Positions 48,553-58,688 are shown, counted from the first letter of the stretch. The stretch: DNA of 64,000 nt from Youxingia wuxianensis (GCF_014385085.1 NZ_JACRTD010000003.1:62001-126000), one strand, 5' to 3'. The notes: generated from the letters alone by a model not told the origin. Numbers and translations are program-made.

Positions 48553-49491
48553 ATGCTTAACTTTTATAAAACGGTGGATAACCGTATTATTAAAATTGAT
48601 GCGCCTGAAACCGGCTGCTGGATTTCAGTGATAAGCCCTTCGGAGGCGGAAATTGCTTATCTGACAGGGGATCTGGGCGTAGAACTAGATTTCGTCAGAG
48701 CCGCTTTGGACGAAGAGGAAAGTTCCCGTATTGAAAGCGAAGAGGACCAGACCCTGGTTATTGTGGACTATCCTGTGGCGGAACAGGATACGGATGAGAA
48801 TAATACTATTCTTTATACTACGGTGCCAATGGGGATTATTATGACCCACGACTATGTGATTACCGTATGTCTCAATGAAAACCTGTTGATTGGGGAGATG
48901 AGCGAAGGCCGGGTAAAGGGGCTTCAGACGTCCCTAAAAACCAGATTTTTGCTGCTGACGCTGCTGCGGGTGGCCGCGCGCTTTTTGCAGTACTTAAAGC
49001 AGATTGATAAGATCTCCTCTACCACGGAAATGCGCCTGCATCAATCTATGAGGAACAAAGAGCTGATCCAGTTGTTGGGCTTGGAAAAATCTTTGGTTTA
49101 TTTCTCCACATCTTTAAAATCAGATGAGATTACCTTGGAAAAAATTCTGCGGGGCCGGATTATCAAATTGTATGAAGAGGACGAGGACCTGCTGGAAGAC
49201 GTACTTATCGAGATTAAGCAGGCCATCGAGATGTGTAATATTTATTCCAATATTTTGTCAGGAACCATGGACGCCTTTGCATCGGTAATTTCCAACAACC
49301 TGAATATTGTAATGAAGGTGCTAACTGCGATTACCATTGTTATGGCCATTCCCAATATTGTCTTTGGTTTTTATGGGATGAATGTAGCAGGGCTGCCTGT
49401 GCCGTATGTGTGGATGCCGCTGGTAATCTCGCTGGTATTGTGTGGAATTACGGCGATCATTCTGGTGAAGAAAGATATGTTTAAATCGTGA
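48553..49491 (+). CDS. corA: CorA-family magnesium transporter
   Basis: 312 residues. A soluble N-terminal domain with an acidic start is followed by a long helix and two membrane helices near the C-terminus (about 255 to 274 and 285 to 305). The GMN motif is at 275 to 277 (YGMNV), the hallmark of CorA. AAGGGGG lies 8 bases before the ATG and can be paired in the leader RNA. It transports Mg2+ (or Co2+/Ni2+) as a pentamer. Confidence 0.92.
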   Translation: MLNFYKTVDNRIIKIDAPETGCWISVISPSEAEIAYLTGDLGVELDFVRAALDEEESSRIESEEDQTLVIVDYPVAEQDTDENNTILYTTVPMGIIMTHDYVITVCLNENLLIGEMSEGRVKGLQTSLKTRFLLLTLLRVAARFLQYLKQIDKISSTTEMRLHQSMRNKELIQLLGLEKSLVYFSTSLKSDEITLEKILRGRIIKLYEEDEDLLEDVLIEIKQAIEMCNIYSNILSGTMDAFASVISNNLNIVMKVLTAITIVMAIPNIVFGFYGMNVAGLPVPYVWMPLVISLVLCGITAIILVKKDMFKS

Positions 49492-49501
49492 AGATGTGCT
49501 G

Positions 49502-49541
49502 AACGCACAGAAAAGAAGGTATTCTTTTCTGTGCGTTTTTT
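49502..49541 (+). terminator. Terminator after corA
   Basis: Perfect 16-base arms AACGCACAGAAAAGAA (49502-49517) and TTCTTTTCTGTGCGTT (49522-49537), loop GGTA, followed by Ts. Confidence 0.92.
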
Positions 49542-49653
49542 GATGTAAATATGTATACGTATTCTTAAAAAGAAGTACAAACTGTACAAATTTTATTTAT
49601 ATCTGATTTAAAAACAACAAAATTGATAAAAAATATTTATTTATATTGTCTTA

Positions 49654-49681
49654 TTGACAGAGGGGGACGAAGATGTATAAT
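49654..49681 (+). promoter_or_regulatory. Promoter of the dehydrogenase operon
   Basis: TTGACA (49654-49659), a 16-base spacer and TATAAT (49676-49681), about 60 bases before the start of the 3-hydroxyacyl-CoA dehydrogenase-like gene. An AT-rich region with GTACAAACTGTAC lies upstream and could be an operator. Confidence 0.75.
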
Positions 49682-49748
49682 AAAAACAAATGAATACGTA
49701 ATCATATTTGGGATAAATGGCTTTTTCCATGGAAGAATAGGAGGAATT

Positions 49749-50696
49749 ATGAGAGACAGCGTTTTAATTGTGGGCGGCGGAAGGATGGGATGCGGTATCG
49801 CAGCTATAGCCGCCGCCGCTGGAAACCGTGTGATTGTAGTGGAAACTTCTCCGGCAGGCCGGCAGGCCGGTCCAAAACAGGTGAGCGCGCTGTTAAAGGA
49901 ACTGTGCGAAAATCAGCTCATTACTTCCGCGCAAAAGGACAAGGCCTTAGGCGCTGTAAGCTTTGCGGAGGAAATTTCTCCAGCATGTGAACGAGCTTTT
50001 TTTGTCATTGAGGCGATTGTGGAAAATTTGGAACAAAAGCAACGGCTGTTTCAGCAGCTGGACAGTTTACTTTCTCCGGAAATTCCCATTGTGAGCAATA
50101 CCTCCGGACTTCGGATCACCGAGATAGGAAAGTTTGCGGTACATAAAGAACGCCTGGCGACCGCCCATTTTTGGTTTCCTGCCCATTTGGTGCCGCTGGT
50201 AGAGGTTGTGATGAGCGATGAGACCAGCCAGGAAACCGCCGTATGGGTAAGAGACACCCTAAAATCCTGGGGAAAAGCCCCGGTCATCGTAAAAAAGGAT
50301 TTGCCGGGACAGCTTGCAAATCGAATTTTACAAGCGGTGATCCGGGAAGCGTCCAACATTGTGGAAATGGGGCTGGCAAGTCCGGAAGATGTAGATACTG
50401 CTGTAAAAATGGGAATGGGAATTCGTTTCCCCGTATGGGGTCCGCTGGAACATGTAGATGCGGTTGGCGTAGATTTATGCTGCAGCGTACAAAATACAGT
50501 GCTTCCCGGAATCAGCGATAAAAAACAGGCAAATTCTCTGTTCCATGAAATGGTAGATCAGGGAAACCTGGGATATAAAACCGGAACAGGGTTTTATGAT
50601 TGGAAAGTAAAGGACATGAAGAAACTGGAAAAACTGCGCAATGATTTTATTATCAACGCAGTAAAGTTTATTAAAACCAGGGAGGAAAAAGATTGA
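49749..50696 (+). CDS. 3-hydroxyacyl-CoA dehydrogenase family protein
   Basis: 315 residues from the ATG at 49749 (GGAGG upstream; a longer frame adds 42 unlikely residues). The Rossmann motif is VGGGRMGCGIA; SNTSGLRITEI and AHFWFPAHLVPLVEVV match the family (the latter normally T-HFF-NPP). The C-terminal domain has YKTGTGFYDW. Members include 3-hydroxybutyryl-CoA, L-carnitine and L-gulonate 3-dehydrogenases. With the lactonase and AraD nearby, a sugar-acid substrate is plausible. Confidence 0.82.
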   Translation: MRDSVLIVGGGRMGCGIAAIAAAAGNRVIVVETSPAGRQAGPKQVSALLKELCENQLITSAQKDKALGAVSFAEEISPACERAFFVIEAIVENLEQKQRLFQQLDSLLSPEIPIVSNTSGLRITEIGKFAVHKERLATAHFWFPAHLVPLVEVVMSDETSQETAVWVRDTLKSWGKAPVIVKKDLPGQLANRILQAVIREASNIVEMGLASPEDVDTAVKMGMGIRFPVWGPLEHVDAVGVDLCCSVQNTVLPGISDKKQANSLFHEMVDQGNLGYKTGTGFYDWKVKDMKKLEKLRNDFIINAVKFIKTREEKD

Positions 50697-51793
50697 TGAA
50701 CCAGGTTTTTAACATTCCACAAAAGGCTCAGGCATGTGTACTGACTGGTCCGGGGACATTTGAAATCCGGAAAGTACCGGTGCCTAAACCCGGTCCTGGA
50801 GAAGTATTGTGCAGAATTGGCGCGGTTGCTATCTGCGGAAGCGACCCGGAAATTATCCGGGGTGATCTGGCGGGCACATGGCCGCCTTCCTATCCCTTTA
50901 CCGCCGGACATGAATGGGCTGGTACGGTAGTAGTGGCAGGCGAGGGAGTGGACGAATTTAAGCCTGGGGATCGGGTAGCTGGGGAGGCCCATAAAGGCTG
51001 CGGCTACTGCCGTAATTGCAAAGAAGGGCGGTATACCATCTGTTTGAATTACGGCAAGGTAGAAACCGGGCATGAACATTATGGATTTATTGTCAACGGC
51101 GCGTATGGGCAATATCAGAAATATTCGGTGCGCAGTATTACCCGGATGCCGGACAACGTAAGCTTTGCGGAAGCGGCTATGTGTGACACCACTGGAGTAG
51201 CCCTCCATGGGGTGGAGCTGGCAGGAATAACGCCGGGCGGCGCCGTTGCAGTGATCGGTCCGGGTCCTATCGGACTGAGCGCCATGAGAATTGCAAAACT
51301 TATGGGCGCGGCAAAGGTGATCATGGTCGGCCGGGGCGTACGTTTGGTAGCGGCTGAAAAGCTAGGCGCGGATGCCTGTGTGGATTTCACTAAATGCGAT
51401 GATCCGGTGGAAGAAGTGAGGAAGCTTACCGGAGGTATAGGGGTGGACGAAGCGTTTGAATGCTCCGGAGCAAAAGGTACGTTTCATCAGGCGGTGCGCA
51501 TGGTAAAAAAAGGCGGTAAAGTATCCCTGCTGGGGGTAGCCACCGACGGAGTGATGGAAGAGCTGCCATTTAAATATATTACCCACAATGAAATTGCTAT
51601 TTTTGGTTCTCGGGCAAATCCAAATACCAGTCCCAAGGTACTGTCTTTAATGAGCAGCGGTCAGCTTCAAGTAAAGGATATGATTACCCATAAGTTTCCC
51701 TTAGAACAGTTTGCAGAGGCGTTGGATACTTTTATCCATAGAAAAGAGAACGCCATTAAAGTAGTACTCTTGCCAAATGGCGAAGAGGGCTAA
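50696..51793 (+). CDS. Zinc-dependent medium-chain alcohol dehydrogenase
   Basis: 365 residues. Catalytic-zinc ligands are in CGSDPEII and GHEWAGTVV; the structural zinc site CGYCRNCKEGRYTIC has the four Cys. The Rossmann glycines are in GPGPIGLSAM. It resembles sorbitol, threonine or L-iditol dehydrogenases. GGAGG precedes the ATG, and the gene starts at the stop of the previous one. It oxidises a sugar or polyol, substrate unknown. Confidence 0.88.
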   Translation: MNQVFNIPQKAQACVLTGPGTFEIRKVPVPKPGPGEVLCRIGAVAICGSDPEIIRGDLAGTWPPSYPFTAGHEWAGTVVVAGEGVDEFKPGDRVAGEAHKGCGYCRNCKEGRYTICLNYGKVETGHEHYGFIVNGAYGQYQKYSVRSITRMPDNVSFAEAAMCDTTGVALHGVELAGITPGGAVAVIGPGPIGLSAMRIAKLMGAAKVIMVGRGVRLVAAEKLGADACVDFTKCDDPVEEVRKLTGGIGVDEAFECSGAKGTFHQAVRMVKKGGKVSLLGVATDGVMEELPFKYITHNEIAIFGSRANPNTSPKVLSLMSSGQLQVKDMITHKFPLEQFAEALDTFIHRKENAIKVVLLPNGEEG

Positions 51794-51856
51794 AAAACAG
51801 GAGTAAAAGTATTGATTTTGCCTTCGGACATTATCCGGAGACGGAGACTGGTTTTA

Positions 51857-52346
51857 AAAGCGCAACCCTTACTTTGTTGCCAGCGACCATGTTATGAAAG
51901 AAGGGGAAACCACTCTAATTGAGCTGGACGCTTATGTGGACGGCTATTTCTGCGATATGACCCGTACCATGGCAGCGGGCAAACCGTCCGAAAAAGCGGT
52001 AGAGCTGTGGGAGATCGTATGTGAGCAGTTAAAGGGCATGATGAGTTTGGTGAAGGCGGGTACGCCGGTGAAGGAGATTTGTGGGTTGGCCCGAGAGATT
52101 GCCGTCAACCATGGATACAGTGGGAAGGACAATTTTGTTCATAATCCAGGACATGGAACAGGGCTTCAATTACATGATCTTCCTACTATACATGTGCTCA
52201 GCGACGAAGTATTGGAGGAAGGTATGGTATTGGCGCTGGAACCTCATGTGTACATTCCGGATGTAATTGGTATGCGCATGGAGGAGGACGTTGTAGTAAC
52301 AAAAGATGGATTTGAGCTATTAACCCACTTCCCGTTGGAATTATAA
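51857..52346 (+). pseudogene. M24 (Xaa-Pro aminopeptidase-like) C-terminal remnant
   Basis: A frame of about 160 codons with the C-terminal half of a creatinase-fold M24 protein: NPYFVASDHVMKEGETTLIE, DAYVDGYFCDMTRT, FVHNPGHGTGLQLHD, LALEPHVYIP and RMEEDVVV, holding most metal ligands. A stop (TAA) lies just upstream in the same frame and the N-terminal half is missing. It looks like a decayed gene between the Zn-dehydrogenase and the lactonase. Confidence 0.75.
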
Positions 52347-52389
52347 TCTGTATAAGAGTGCGGTGATGTTACCGTACGAGGAGGATAAG

Positions 52390-53562
52390 GTGACAAATAA
52401 AGTAAATTTTTATATAGGCACCTATACCCAGCCTATCCTGTTTGGCACAGGGGAGGTAATGTGCGGTAAGGGAGAAGGTATCTATCAAGTAGAAATGGAT
52501 TTGGATACCGGCAGATTGACCCAGACCGGTTTAATAAAAAATGTCGACAATCCCTCCTATTTAAACCTATCACAAACGCAGAAAACCATATATGTGGTTA
52601 ACGAACTCAAAGAATATGGAGGGATAGAGAGCGGGTCTGTGAGCGCTTTTTCTGTAGACCCGGATACAGGGAATTTAACCTTGTTAAGCCGTCAGCCCAC
52701 CTATGGGACCGACCCTTGTCATGTGGCGGTTAGTCCCCAGGACAGCCATATTGTCGCAAGCAATTTTATGAGTGGAAGCATCTGTTTATACCCGATTTTG
52801 CCAGATGGAGGCTTGGGAAAAGCGGCACAGTTTATTCAGCATCATGGGAGCGGGCCGGATCCTCGCAGGCAAAGAGGGCCGCACGCTCACTCCGCTACTT
52901 TTGATAAGTCAGGAAAATATGTGCTGGTGCCGGATTTGGGAATTGATAAAGTGATGATTTACCAATTCGACCCCCAAAAAAACAGTTTGACCCCAGCGTC
53001 ACCATACCAGGCTGCCCCCGGGGCTGGTCCCAGATATTGTGAATTTCATCCTTCCCTGGATATTTGTTATTTAATCAATGAACTGGCCTCTAGTATTTCT
53101 GTACTGGAATGGTCCAATGAGACAGGTGCTCTGCGCCATCTGCAAACGCTTTCTACCTTGCAAGAGGGGAAAAAGACAGAGAATATCTGTGCGGATCTGC
53201 ATATCACTCGGGACGGAGAATTTCTGTTTGGCTCCAACAGAGGGGATGATACGATTGCTATGTATCATCTGGAACCAGACGGCCGGATGGAATATTTAAT
53301 GAATGTTTCAACCGCAGGGAAAACGCCCCGTAATTTTATTATCGATCCTACGGACCGATATGTAATCGCGGCCAATCAGGATAGCGATAACTTAGTGGTA
53401 TTTGCGCTTGATAAACAGCGGGGCAGACTGGATAAGGTATCTGAACTTTCTATTCCAACCCCTGTATGTATCCGCATCGCCTGCGAATCATCTAAGCAGG
53501 TGAAACCGGTGGAAGAATCCCAGCTCGCCGCAGGAGAAAACCTGAGACTACATATGGCGTAA
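52390..53562 (+). CDS. Lactonase of the 6-phosphogluconolactonase (YbhE/Pgl) type
   Basis: 390 residues from GTG at 52390 (GAGGAGG upstream). A seven-bladed beta-propeller is suggested by repeats like VNFYIGTYT, LTQTGLIKNVDNPSYL, VYVVNEL, DPCHVAVSP, HSATFDKSGKYVLVPDLGIDKV, YCEFHP and PRNFIIDP. Members hydrolyse gluconolactone-type sugar lactones. It fits an oxidative sugar route with the two dehydrogenases. Confidence 0.85.
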   Translation: MTNKVNFYIGTYTQPILFGTGEVMCGKGEGIYQVEMDLDTGRLTQTGLIKNVDNPSYLNLSQTQKTIYVVNELKEYGGIESGSVSAFSVDPDTGNLTLLSRQPTYGTDPCHVAVSPQDSHIVASNFMSGSICLYPILPDGGLGKAAQFIQHHGSGPDPRRQRGPHAHSATFDKSGKYVLVPDLGIDKVMIYQFDPQKNSLTPASPYQAAPGAGPRYCEFHPSLDICYLINELASSISVLEWSNETGALRHLQTLSTLQEGKKTENICADLHITRDGEFLFGSNRGDDTIAMYHLEPDGRMEYLMNVSTAGKTPRNFIIDPTDRYVIAANQDSDNLVVFALDKQRGRLDKVSELSIPTPVCIRIACESSKQVKPVEESQLAAGENLRLHMA

Positions 53563-53601
53563 ATCACGAGAATATAGAGGTATATAGGCTATTTGAGGGC
53601 G

Positions 53602-53631
53602 TTGACACCCCTATTCATTATTTGGTATAAT
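53602..53631 (+). promoter_or_regulatory. Promoter of the lacI-type gene
   Basis: TTGACA (53602-53607), an 18-base spacer and TATAAT (53626-53631), about 25 bases before the GGAAGG ribosome site. Confidence 0.75.
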
Positions 53632-53656
53632 TTGACTGAGCTGGAAGGTGTTAAAG

Positions 53657-54676
53657 ATGAAACTGGACGATAAAAATAAAAAAATCTCTGTTACTTCCAA
53701 AGATGTCGCTAATTATGCCAAAGTGTCCCAGGCGACGGTATCCCGCGTTTTTAGCCGTCAAAGCTATGTGAAGGAAGAAACGGTAAAACGTGTTATGGAT
53801 GCGGCGCGGGCGTTGGGATATACTCCCAATTTGATTGCCCGCAGCCTTAACAGCCGTCAAACGGATTTGATTGCTGTAGTGACCGTGCATTTTGACAATC
53901 CATTTTATCAAACGCTTATTACCAAGCTTTCGGAAATGATTTCCGCTTTAGGCAAACAAATGCTGTTTATTCAGTCGCCCTTTGAATCCGATCTGGATGA
54001 AATTCTCGACCGGGTGCTTCAATACCAGGTGGATGGGGTTGTGGTCCTTTCAGCGGCGATCTCTTCTCAGATGGTGGATAAATTTATTCAGATTAAAAGT
54101 CCGTTGGTCATCTTTAATAAGCAGTTTGACAGCCGGTATTTCTTCTCTGTGTGTTCGGACAACGTGGATTCAGGCGCCATGGTAGCAGAATTTTTTGTGG
54201 AACAGGGATATGAAAGTTTCGGCTATATTTCCGGGGACATGCTCAAACAGACCAGCGGTAACCGGTATAAGGGGTATACCCAGCAGCTGGCAAAAAGAGG
54301 CTATCATAAATGCAGCGTTGTCAATGGGGACTATAGTTATCAATCGGGTTATGAGGCTATTTTAAAAATGAAAAAGCAAGAGGGAGGCATATTGCCCCAG
54401 GCGGTGTTCTGCGCTAACGATTTGATGGCTTTTGGAGCTATGGATGCAGTGCGGCATGAACTCGGTCTGCGTATTCCCCAGGATGTGGCTTTTGTCGGAT
54501 TTGATGATCTGGAGCAAAGCAGCTGGGAGGGCTACCAGCTTACCTCGGTAGCGCAGCCAGTAGATGAAATGGTAGAATACACGAAAAATTATCTGTATAA
54601 AAAGCTTAACAGCATCGAAACCAGTGGAGGATATGTGTTGTTAAAGTGTAATATGGTAAAAAGAAATTCCGCATGA
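53657..54676 (+). CDS. LacI-family transcription regulator
   Basis: 339 residues. The N-terminus has a LacI HTH (TSKDVANYAKVSQATVSRVF) and hinge (NLIARSLNSRQTDLIAVV). The C-terminal sugar-binding domain follows (DNPFYQTLITKL, DGVVVLSA, GYISGD, VFCANDLMAFGAMDAV, AFVGFDDLE). It probably represses the surrounding sugar-acid operon. An alternative GTG start (53648) is less likely than the ATG, which has GGAAGG 8 bases upstream. Confidence 0.9.
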   Translation: MKLDDKNKKISVTSKDVANYAKVSQATVSRVFSRQSYVKEETVKRVMDAARALGYTPNLIARSLNSRQTDLIAVVTVHFDNPFYQTLITKLSEMISALGKQMLFIQSPFESDLDEILDRVLQYQVDGVVVLSAAISSQMVDKFIQIKSPLVIFNKQFDSRYFFSVCSDNVDSGAMVAEFFVEQGYESFGYISGDMLKQTSGNRYKGYTQQLAKRGYHKCSVVNGDYSYQSGYEAILKMKKQEGGILPQAVFCANDLMAFGAMDAVRHELGLRIPQDVAFVGFDDLEQSSWEGYQLTSVAQPVDEMVEYTKNYLYKKLNSIETSGGYVLLKCNMVKRNSA

Positions 54677-54683
54677 GGTGTTT

Positions 54684-54723
54684 AAAAATTCCGAAGGCGC
54701 TGCAGCGCTTTCAGGATTTTTAT
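54684..54723 (+). terminator. Terminator after the lacI-type gene
   Basis: Imperfect stem AAAATTCCGAAGGCGC with GCGCTTTCAGGATTTT, then TATT. It separates the regulator from araD. Confidence 0.7.
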
Positions 54724-54793
54724 TGAAAAAAAGAAACGGTATGATAAGATAATCAAAAATGGCGACGCAGGTTGGCAATACAGGAGGGGCCGT

Positions 54794-55486
54794 ATGTTAA
54801 AACACTTAAAACAAGAGGTATACGAAGCGAATATGCTGCTGCCCAATTACTCGCTGGTCACTTTCACCTGGGGAAATGTATCTGGGATCGACCGGGAACG
54901 AGGCCTTGTTGTGATTAAGCCCTCCGGGGTGGAATATGACAAAATGACTCCGCAGGATATGATAGTGGTGGATTTGCAGGGAAATGTGGTGGACGGAACC
55001 TTGCGTCCTTCCTCTGATACGGCCACTCATCTGGAGTTATATAACCATTTTCCAAATATCGGCGGGGTAGTGCATACCCACAGCCGGTGGGCCACTATTT
55101 GGGCTCAGGCGGGAAGAGGGATTCCCGCGTATGGGACTACCCAAGGGGATTACTTTTATGGAGAGATCCCTTGTACTAGGGCTATGACGAGAGAGGAAAT
55201 TGACGGAGAATACGAGCTGGAGACGGGAAAAGTTATTGTTGAGACATTCACCCGCAAACAGCCAGACCATGTTCCGGCGGTACTAGTAAAAAGCCATGGG
55301 CCTTTTACCTGGGGGAAGAACCCTAAGGAAGCGGTGCATAACGCGGTGGTGCTGGAAGAAGTGGCCATGATGGCGTGGCATACAGAAATGCTGAAAGGCG
55401 CCGTGCAGACCCCGATGCAGCAAGAGCTTTTGGATAAACACTTCCTGCGCAAACACGGGCCAAATGCCTACTACGGACAGAAATAA
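54794..55486 (+). CDS. araD: L-ribulose-5-phosphate 4-epimerase
   Basis: 230 residues, class II aldolase fold. The AraD motifs are [42 protein letters not shown], and the zinc-site [12 protein letters not shown] holds a later His. It is full length for AraD. It converts L-ribulose-5-phosphate to D-xylulose-5-phosphate and feeds the pentose phosphate route. AGGAGGGG lies before the ATG. Confidence 0.93.
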   Translation: MLKHLKQEVYEANMLLPNYSLVTFTWGNVSGIDRERGLVVIKPSGVEYDKMTPQDMIVVDLQGNVVDGTLRPSSDTATHLELYNHFPNIGGVVHTHSRWATIWAQAGRGIPAYGTTQGDYFYGEIPCTRAMTREEIDGEYELETGKVIVETFTRKQPDHVPAVLVKSHGPFTWGKNPKEAVHNAVVLEEVAMMAWHTEMLKGAVQTPMQQELLDKHFLRKHGPNAYYGQK

Positions 55487-55514
55487 TTTAATAAAAACTT
55501 AACTTGACGTTGCC

Positions 55515-55555
55515 ATCCCTGTCTATTAAAATGTTAATAGACAGGGATGATTTTT
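55515..55555 (+). terminator. Terminator after araD
   Basis: Perfect 15-base arms ATCCCTGTCTATTAA (55515-55529) and TTAATAGACAGGGAT (55534-55548), then TTTTT. Confidence 0.85.
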
Positions 55556-56191
55556 GTACAAAGCGCCCAAACAAAAAGAGGCTTATGTGGAAAGTTGGGT
55601 GATGAGGATGAATGTAGAATTAGAGGCGTTAAGGGGAAAATGTACATGTACGCCCTTTTGCTTTCTGGACTTGAAATGCAGATGGCTGGAAATTTCCGTC
55701 CATCTTCCGGTGCGGAGCATCACATTTCCCATTTGTGGGAGATGGAGGGGATCAATCCCGCCTTGGACGCATTGCATGGGGAAAAGGTAGGGGTGGCGTT
55801 AAGCCTGGTGTGCGCAAGATATAAGAAAATTGCATCTATAGAAGATATCGCCGGCCGGATAGTGGAAAATTATCCGGGGATTCCAGAAAACTCCATGTGG
55901 TGTATTTTTGGGAAACTGTTCAATGCGGTGATGGATGAGAATACCCCAGATCCCCTGTCTGATGTAGACCCGCAGGTTTTAGTAGAGAAATTTCCGCAGA
56001 TTCAAGAGGTGATCGATAAAATTCCCGACGGCTGCTGGATTCAGCAGCTTCTTACCCGCGCGGGGTGTAAGGTCACCCTGACGGATCTCGGGCTCACTGG
56101 TGAAATTGTGCCTTTGACGCTGGAACTTTCTCCTTTCGTAAGAAGAAGGATGACACTGATGCGTCTGAGCAGGCTGATCAACCTGGATTAA
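55554..56191 (+). pseudogene. Fragment of glycerol-1-phosphate dehydrogenase (AraM/EgsA-like)
   Basis: About 190 codons match the C-terminal half of AraM/EgsA: LLLSGLEMQMAGN, RPSSGAEHHISHLWEM and DALHGEKVGVALSLV, with the metal-ligand His residues. The N-terminal NAD-binding half is missing, and near 55636 the frame appears to shift from an adjacent one (ELEALRGK) to this one. It lies next to araD as araM does in Bacillus. It is probably inactive. Confidence 0.7.
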
Positions 56192-56198
56192 ATAAAAG

Positions 56199-56232
56199 AA
56201 AAAGCCGTGCTTTTTTTAAAGCACGGCTTTTT
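56199..56232. terminator. Bidirectional terminator between the araM relic and nifU
   Basis: Stem AAAAAGCCGTGCTTT with AAAGCACGGCTTTTT, between convergent genes. Confidence 0.9.
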
Positions 56233-56236
56233 CTTT

Positions 56237-56665
56237 TTACAGATTATGACAAGCTTCACATTCACCGATTTCACCAACAATGGGAGTGGGATCCACCCCT
56301 TGTTTTCGGTAATAATCCGCTAAGGCGGCCTTTACCGCTTGCTCCGCTAATACAGAACAGTGAACTTTCGAAGCGGGAAGTCCGTCCAGAGCCTCCACAA
56401 CCGCGCTGTTGGTCAGCTTGAGGGCGTCCTCAATGCTGGCGCCTTTAATCATATCGGTGGCAATTGAGCTGGTAGCGATGGCCGCGCCGCAGCCGAAGGT
56501 TTTGAATTTCACATCGGAAATTTTACCATCGTCCACTTTAATGTACATTTTCATAATATCGCCGCATTTGGCGTTTCCCACTTCACCAACTCCATCTGCG
56601 TCTGGCAGCTCTCCTACATTGTGAGGAGCGGCGAAATGCTCAAGAACTTTATCTGAATATAACAA
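56237..56665 (-). CDS. nifU: Iron-sulphur scaffold protein NifU/IscU
   Basis: 142 residues. The three conserved Cys are in NAKCGDIM, FGCGAAIA and KVHCSVLAEQA, as in IscU/NifU N-domain scaffolds. The extension ECEACHNL at the end adds two more Cys. It starts with TTG behind AGGG and is the second gene after nifS. It builds [2Fe-2S] or [4Fe-4S] clusters for transfer to apoproteins. Confidence 0.92.
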   Translation of the reverse strand: MLYSDKVLEHFAAPHNVGELPDADGVGEVGNAKCGDIMKMYIKVDDGKISDVKFKTFGCGAAIATSSIATDMIKGASIEDALKLTNSAVVEALDGLPASKVHCSVLAEQAVKAALADYYRKQGVDPTPIVGEIGECEACHNL

Positions 56666-56688
56666 TTGAAAGCACCCTTTCTACTCTA

Positions 56689-57885
56689 TTATAATTTAAC
56701 CTCTTTTTTATTTTTCATCAGATCTTCCCACATAGGAGACATGGCCCGAAGTTTTTCCACTACCTGGGGGACCGTCTGGATAATATGATCGATATCCGCC
56801 TGATCGTTATCTTCATTGATAGTAATACGCAACGATCCGTGAGCCACTTCATGGGAAAGGCCAATCGCCAGAAGTACATGACTGGGATCCAAAGAACCAG
56901 TAGTACAGGCGGAACCAGAGGAAGCGCAGATGCCGGCAAGATCCAGGGAGAGAAGGAGAGCCTCTCCTTCAGCGCCTATAAAAGACATGTTGACGTTGCC
57001 GTTTAAGCGGCGCTCACGGTCGCCGTTTACACGGCTATAAGGAATTTTAGAAAGCGCATCGATGATCTTATCCCGCATAGGGGACACCTTGGCAATCCTG
57101 CCCGGAATATCTTCACAGGCAAGTTCGATGGCCTTGCCCAGCGCTACGATACTGGCTACATTTTCCGTACCGGCGCGCCGGCCCCGTTCCTGTCCGCCGC
57201 CGTCAATCAAGTTGGGAATAACAATTCCCTTTTTCATGTACAGTACACCTATGCCTTTGGGCGCGTGGATTTTATGCCCGGACAAGGAGAGCATATCAAT
57301 ATTCTGCTCTTTTACATCGATAGGCACATTTCCCACCGCCTGCACCGCGTCGGTGTGAAACCAGACGTTTTTTTCCCGGCAGAGAGCGCCGATCTGTGAG
57401 ATCGGCTGAATAGTACCTATCTCATTGTTGGCGTACATAATAGTTACTAAAGCTGTGTCCTCCCGGATGGCGTTTTCGACATCCTGCACACGGACAATCC
57501 CATTTTCGTACACCGGCAGATAAGTGACCTCAAAGCCTTCTTTCTCCAGCGCCTGACAGGTATGGAGAATAGCGTGATGTTCGAAAACGGTAGTAATAAT
57601 ATGTTTTTTACCTTTCGCGGCCAGTTTATGGGCAGCGCCTTTGACCGCCCAGTTATCGGATTCGGAACCACAGCCGGTAAAATAAATTTCCGACGGCTGC
57701 GCCCCCAGAGCGTCCGCTACCTGTTTTCTGGCCCGTTCTACTGCGAAGCCGGCCTCCCGGCCTAAAGCATAAATGCTGGAAGCGTTTCCATAGCCTTCTT
57801 TAAGCCAAGGGAGCATTTCGTTAAAAACAGCGTCTGATATTTTTGTTGTGGCAGAATTATCCGCATAAACAAAACGTTTCATCAT
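56689..57885 (-). CDS. nifS: Cysteine desulfurase NifS/IscS
   Basis: 398 residues, PLP type V fold. [15 protein letters not shown] begins it; [13 protein letters not shown] holds the PLP Lys, [10 protein letters not shown] the active-site Cys, and [14 protein letters not shown] the phosphate-binding region. The start is the first ATG of a pair (57885), with GGAG 7 bases upstream. It supplies sulphur to NifU, encoded 23 bases downstream. Confidence 0.93.
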   Translation of the reverse strand: MMKRFVYADNSATTKISDAVFNEMLPWLKEGYGNASSIYALGREAGFAVERARKQVADALGAQPSEIYFTGCGSESDNWAVKGAAHKLAAKGKKHIITTVFEHHAILHTCQALEKEGFEVTYLPVYENGIVRVQDVENAIREDTALVTIMYANNEIGTIQPISQIGALCREKNVWFHTDAVQAVGNVPIDVKEQNIDMLSLSGHKIHAPKGIGVLYMKKGIVIPNLIDGGGQERGRRAGTENVASIVALGKAIELACEDIPGRIAKVSPMRDKIIDALSKIPYSRVNGDRERRLNGNVNMSFIGAEGEALLLSLDLAGICASSGSACTTGSLDPSHVLLAIGLSHEVAHGSLRITINEDNDQADIDHIIQTVPQVVEKLRAMSPMWEDLMKNKKEVKL

Positions 57886-57941
57886 ATAAAGACTCCATTC
57901 TTTTCTATACATAAACGGTGAGTATTTTTTTGAACAGCTAT

Positions 57942-57970
57942 ATTCTATACCATTCTGGTATGAATTGCAA
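57942..57970 (-). promoter_or_regulatory. Promoter of nifS-nifU
   Basis: On the minus strand TTGCAA (57970-57965), a 17-base spacer and TAGAAT (57947-57942). There is no clear operator. Confidence 0.6.
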
Positions 57971-58016
57971 TACTCTTGAGAAAAAATTCACAAATAAATT
58001 GAAATTTTTTGCAATT

Positions 58017-58472
58017 TTAGAACATTTTCTGTTCTTTTATCCGCTTAATTTCCCCTACAGCCATCTGATCGCACCGCTCGTTTTCCGCATGTCCGGCATG
58101 CCCTTTTACCCAAACAAAAGATACCTCATGTTTTTTTAAGAGAGGAAGAAGCTCTTTCCAAAGGTCCGTATTTTTTGCCGGCTCATGGGGGGTGCGCATC
58201 CAATTTTTTTTCTCCCAGCCGTATACCCAACCCTTTTCGATGGAATCTACCACATATTTGGAATCGGTTGTCAAGTTCACCGCGCAGCTTTCCTTCAATG
58301 CCCGCAGGGCCTCGATAACCGCCATTAGTTCCATTCGGTTGTTGGTAGTTTCCTCTTCGCCGCCGCAAAGGGATTTTTCCCGGCCGCCGTAACGAAGGAT
58401 CGCTGCCCAACCGCCCACGCCGGGATTGCCGGAACAGGCGCCGTCCGTAAAAATATCCACATGTTTTTTCAT
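58017..58472 (-). CDS. rnhA: Ribonuclease HI
   Basis: 151 residues. The catalytic acids are in [12 protein letters not shown] (Asp), [11 protein letters not shown] (Glu), TTDSKYV (Asp) and ENERCDQMA (Asp); the loop VKGHAGH holds the conserved His. It removes RNA from RNA-DNA hybrids. It lies just beyond the nifS promoter in its own unit. Confidence 0.93.
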   Translation of the reverse strand: MKKHVDIFTDGACSGNPGVGGWAAILRYGGREKSLCGGEEETTNNRMELMAVIEALRALKESCAVNLTTDSKYVVDSIEKGWVYGWEKKNWMRTPHEPAKNTDLWKELLPLLKKHEVSFVWVKGHAGHAENERCDQMAVGEIKRIKEQKMF

Positions 58473-58688
58473 CTAGTATGTCCTCCGCTTCGGAAAATAT
58501 TGCCCATCTTACAAGAAAAAACCATACTTATGTATTGTATAGTGTTTATATGGATTTTACAAGGGCTTTCTTTGATTGAACAGGCCGTTTTCCCTGGTAT
58601 AGGCAACCTGCTGGCGGTACATACTATTTTGTAGGACAAACTGGGTGCTATTTCCAGTCTGGGAAAAGGAAAGGAACGAAGTTACAAG

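Noticed and set aside
55524..55538. TTAAAATGTTAATA, like the candidate DeoR element
   Set aside because: It is part of the stem and loop of the araD terminator and is probably a chance AT-rich match.
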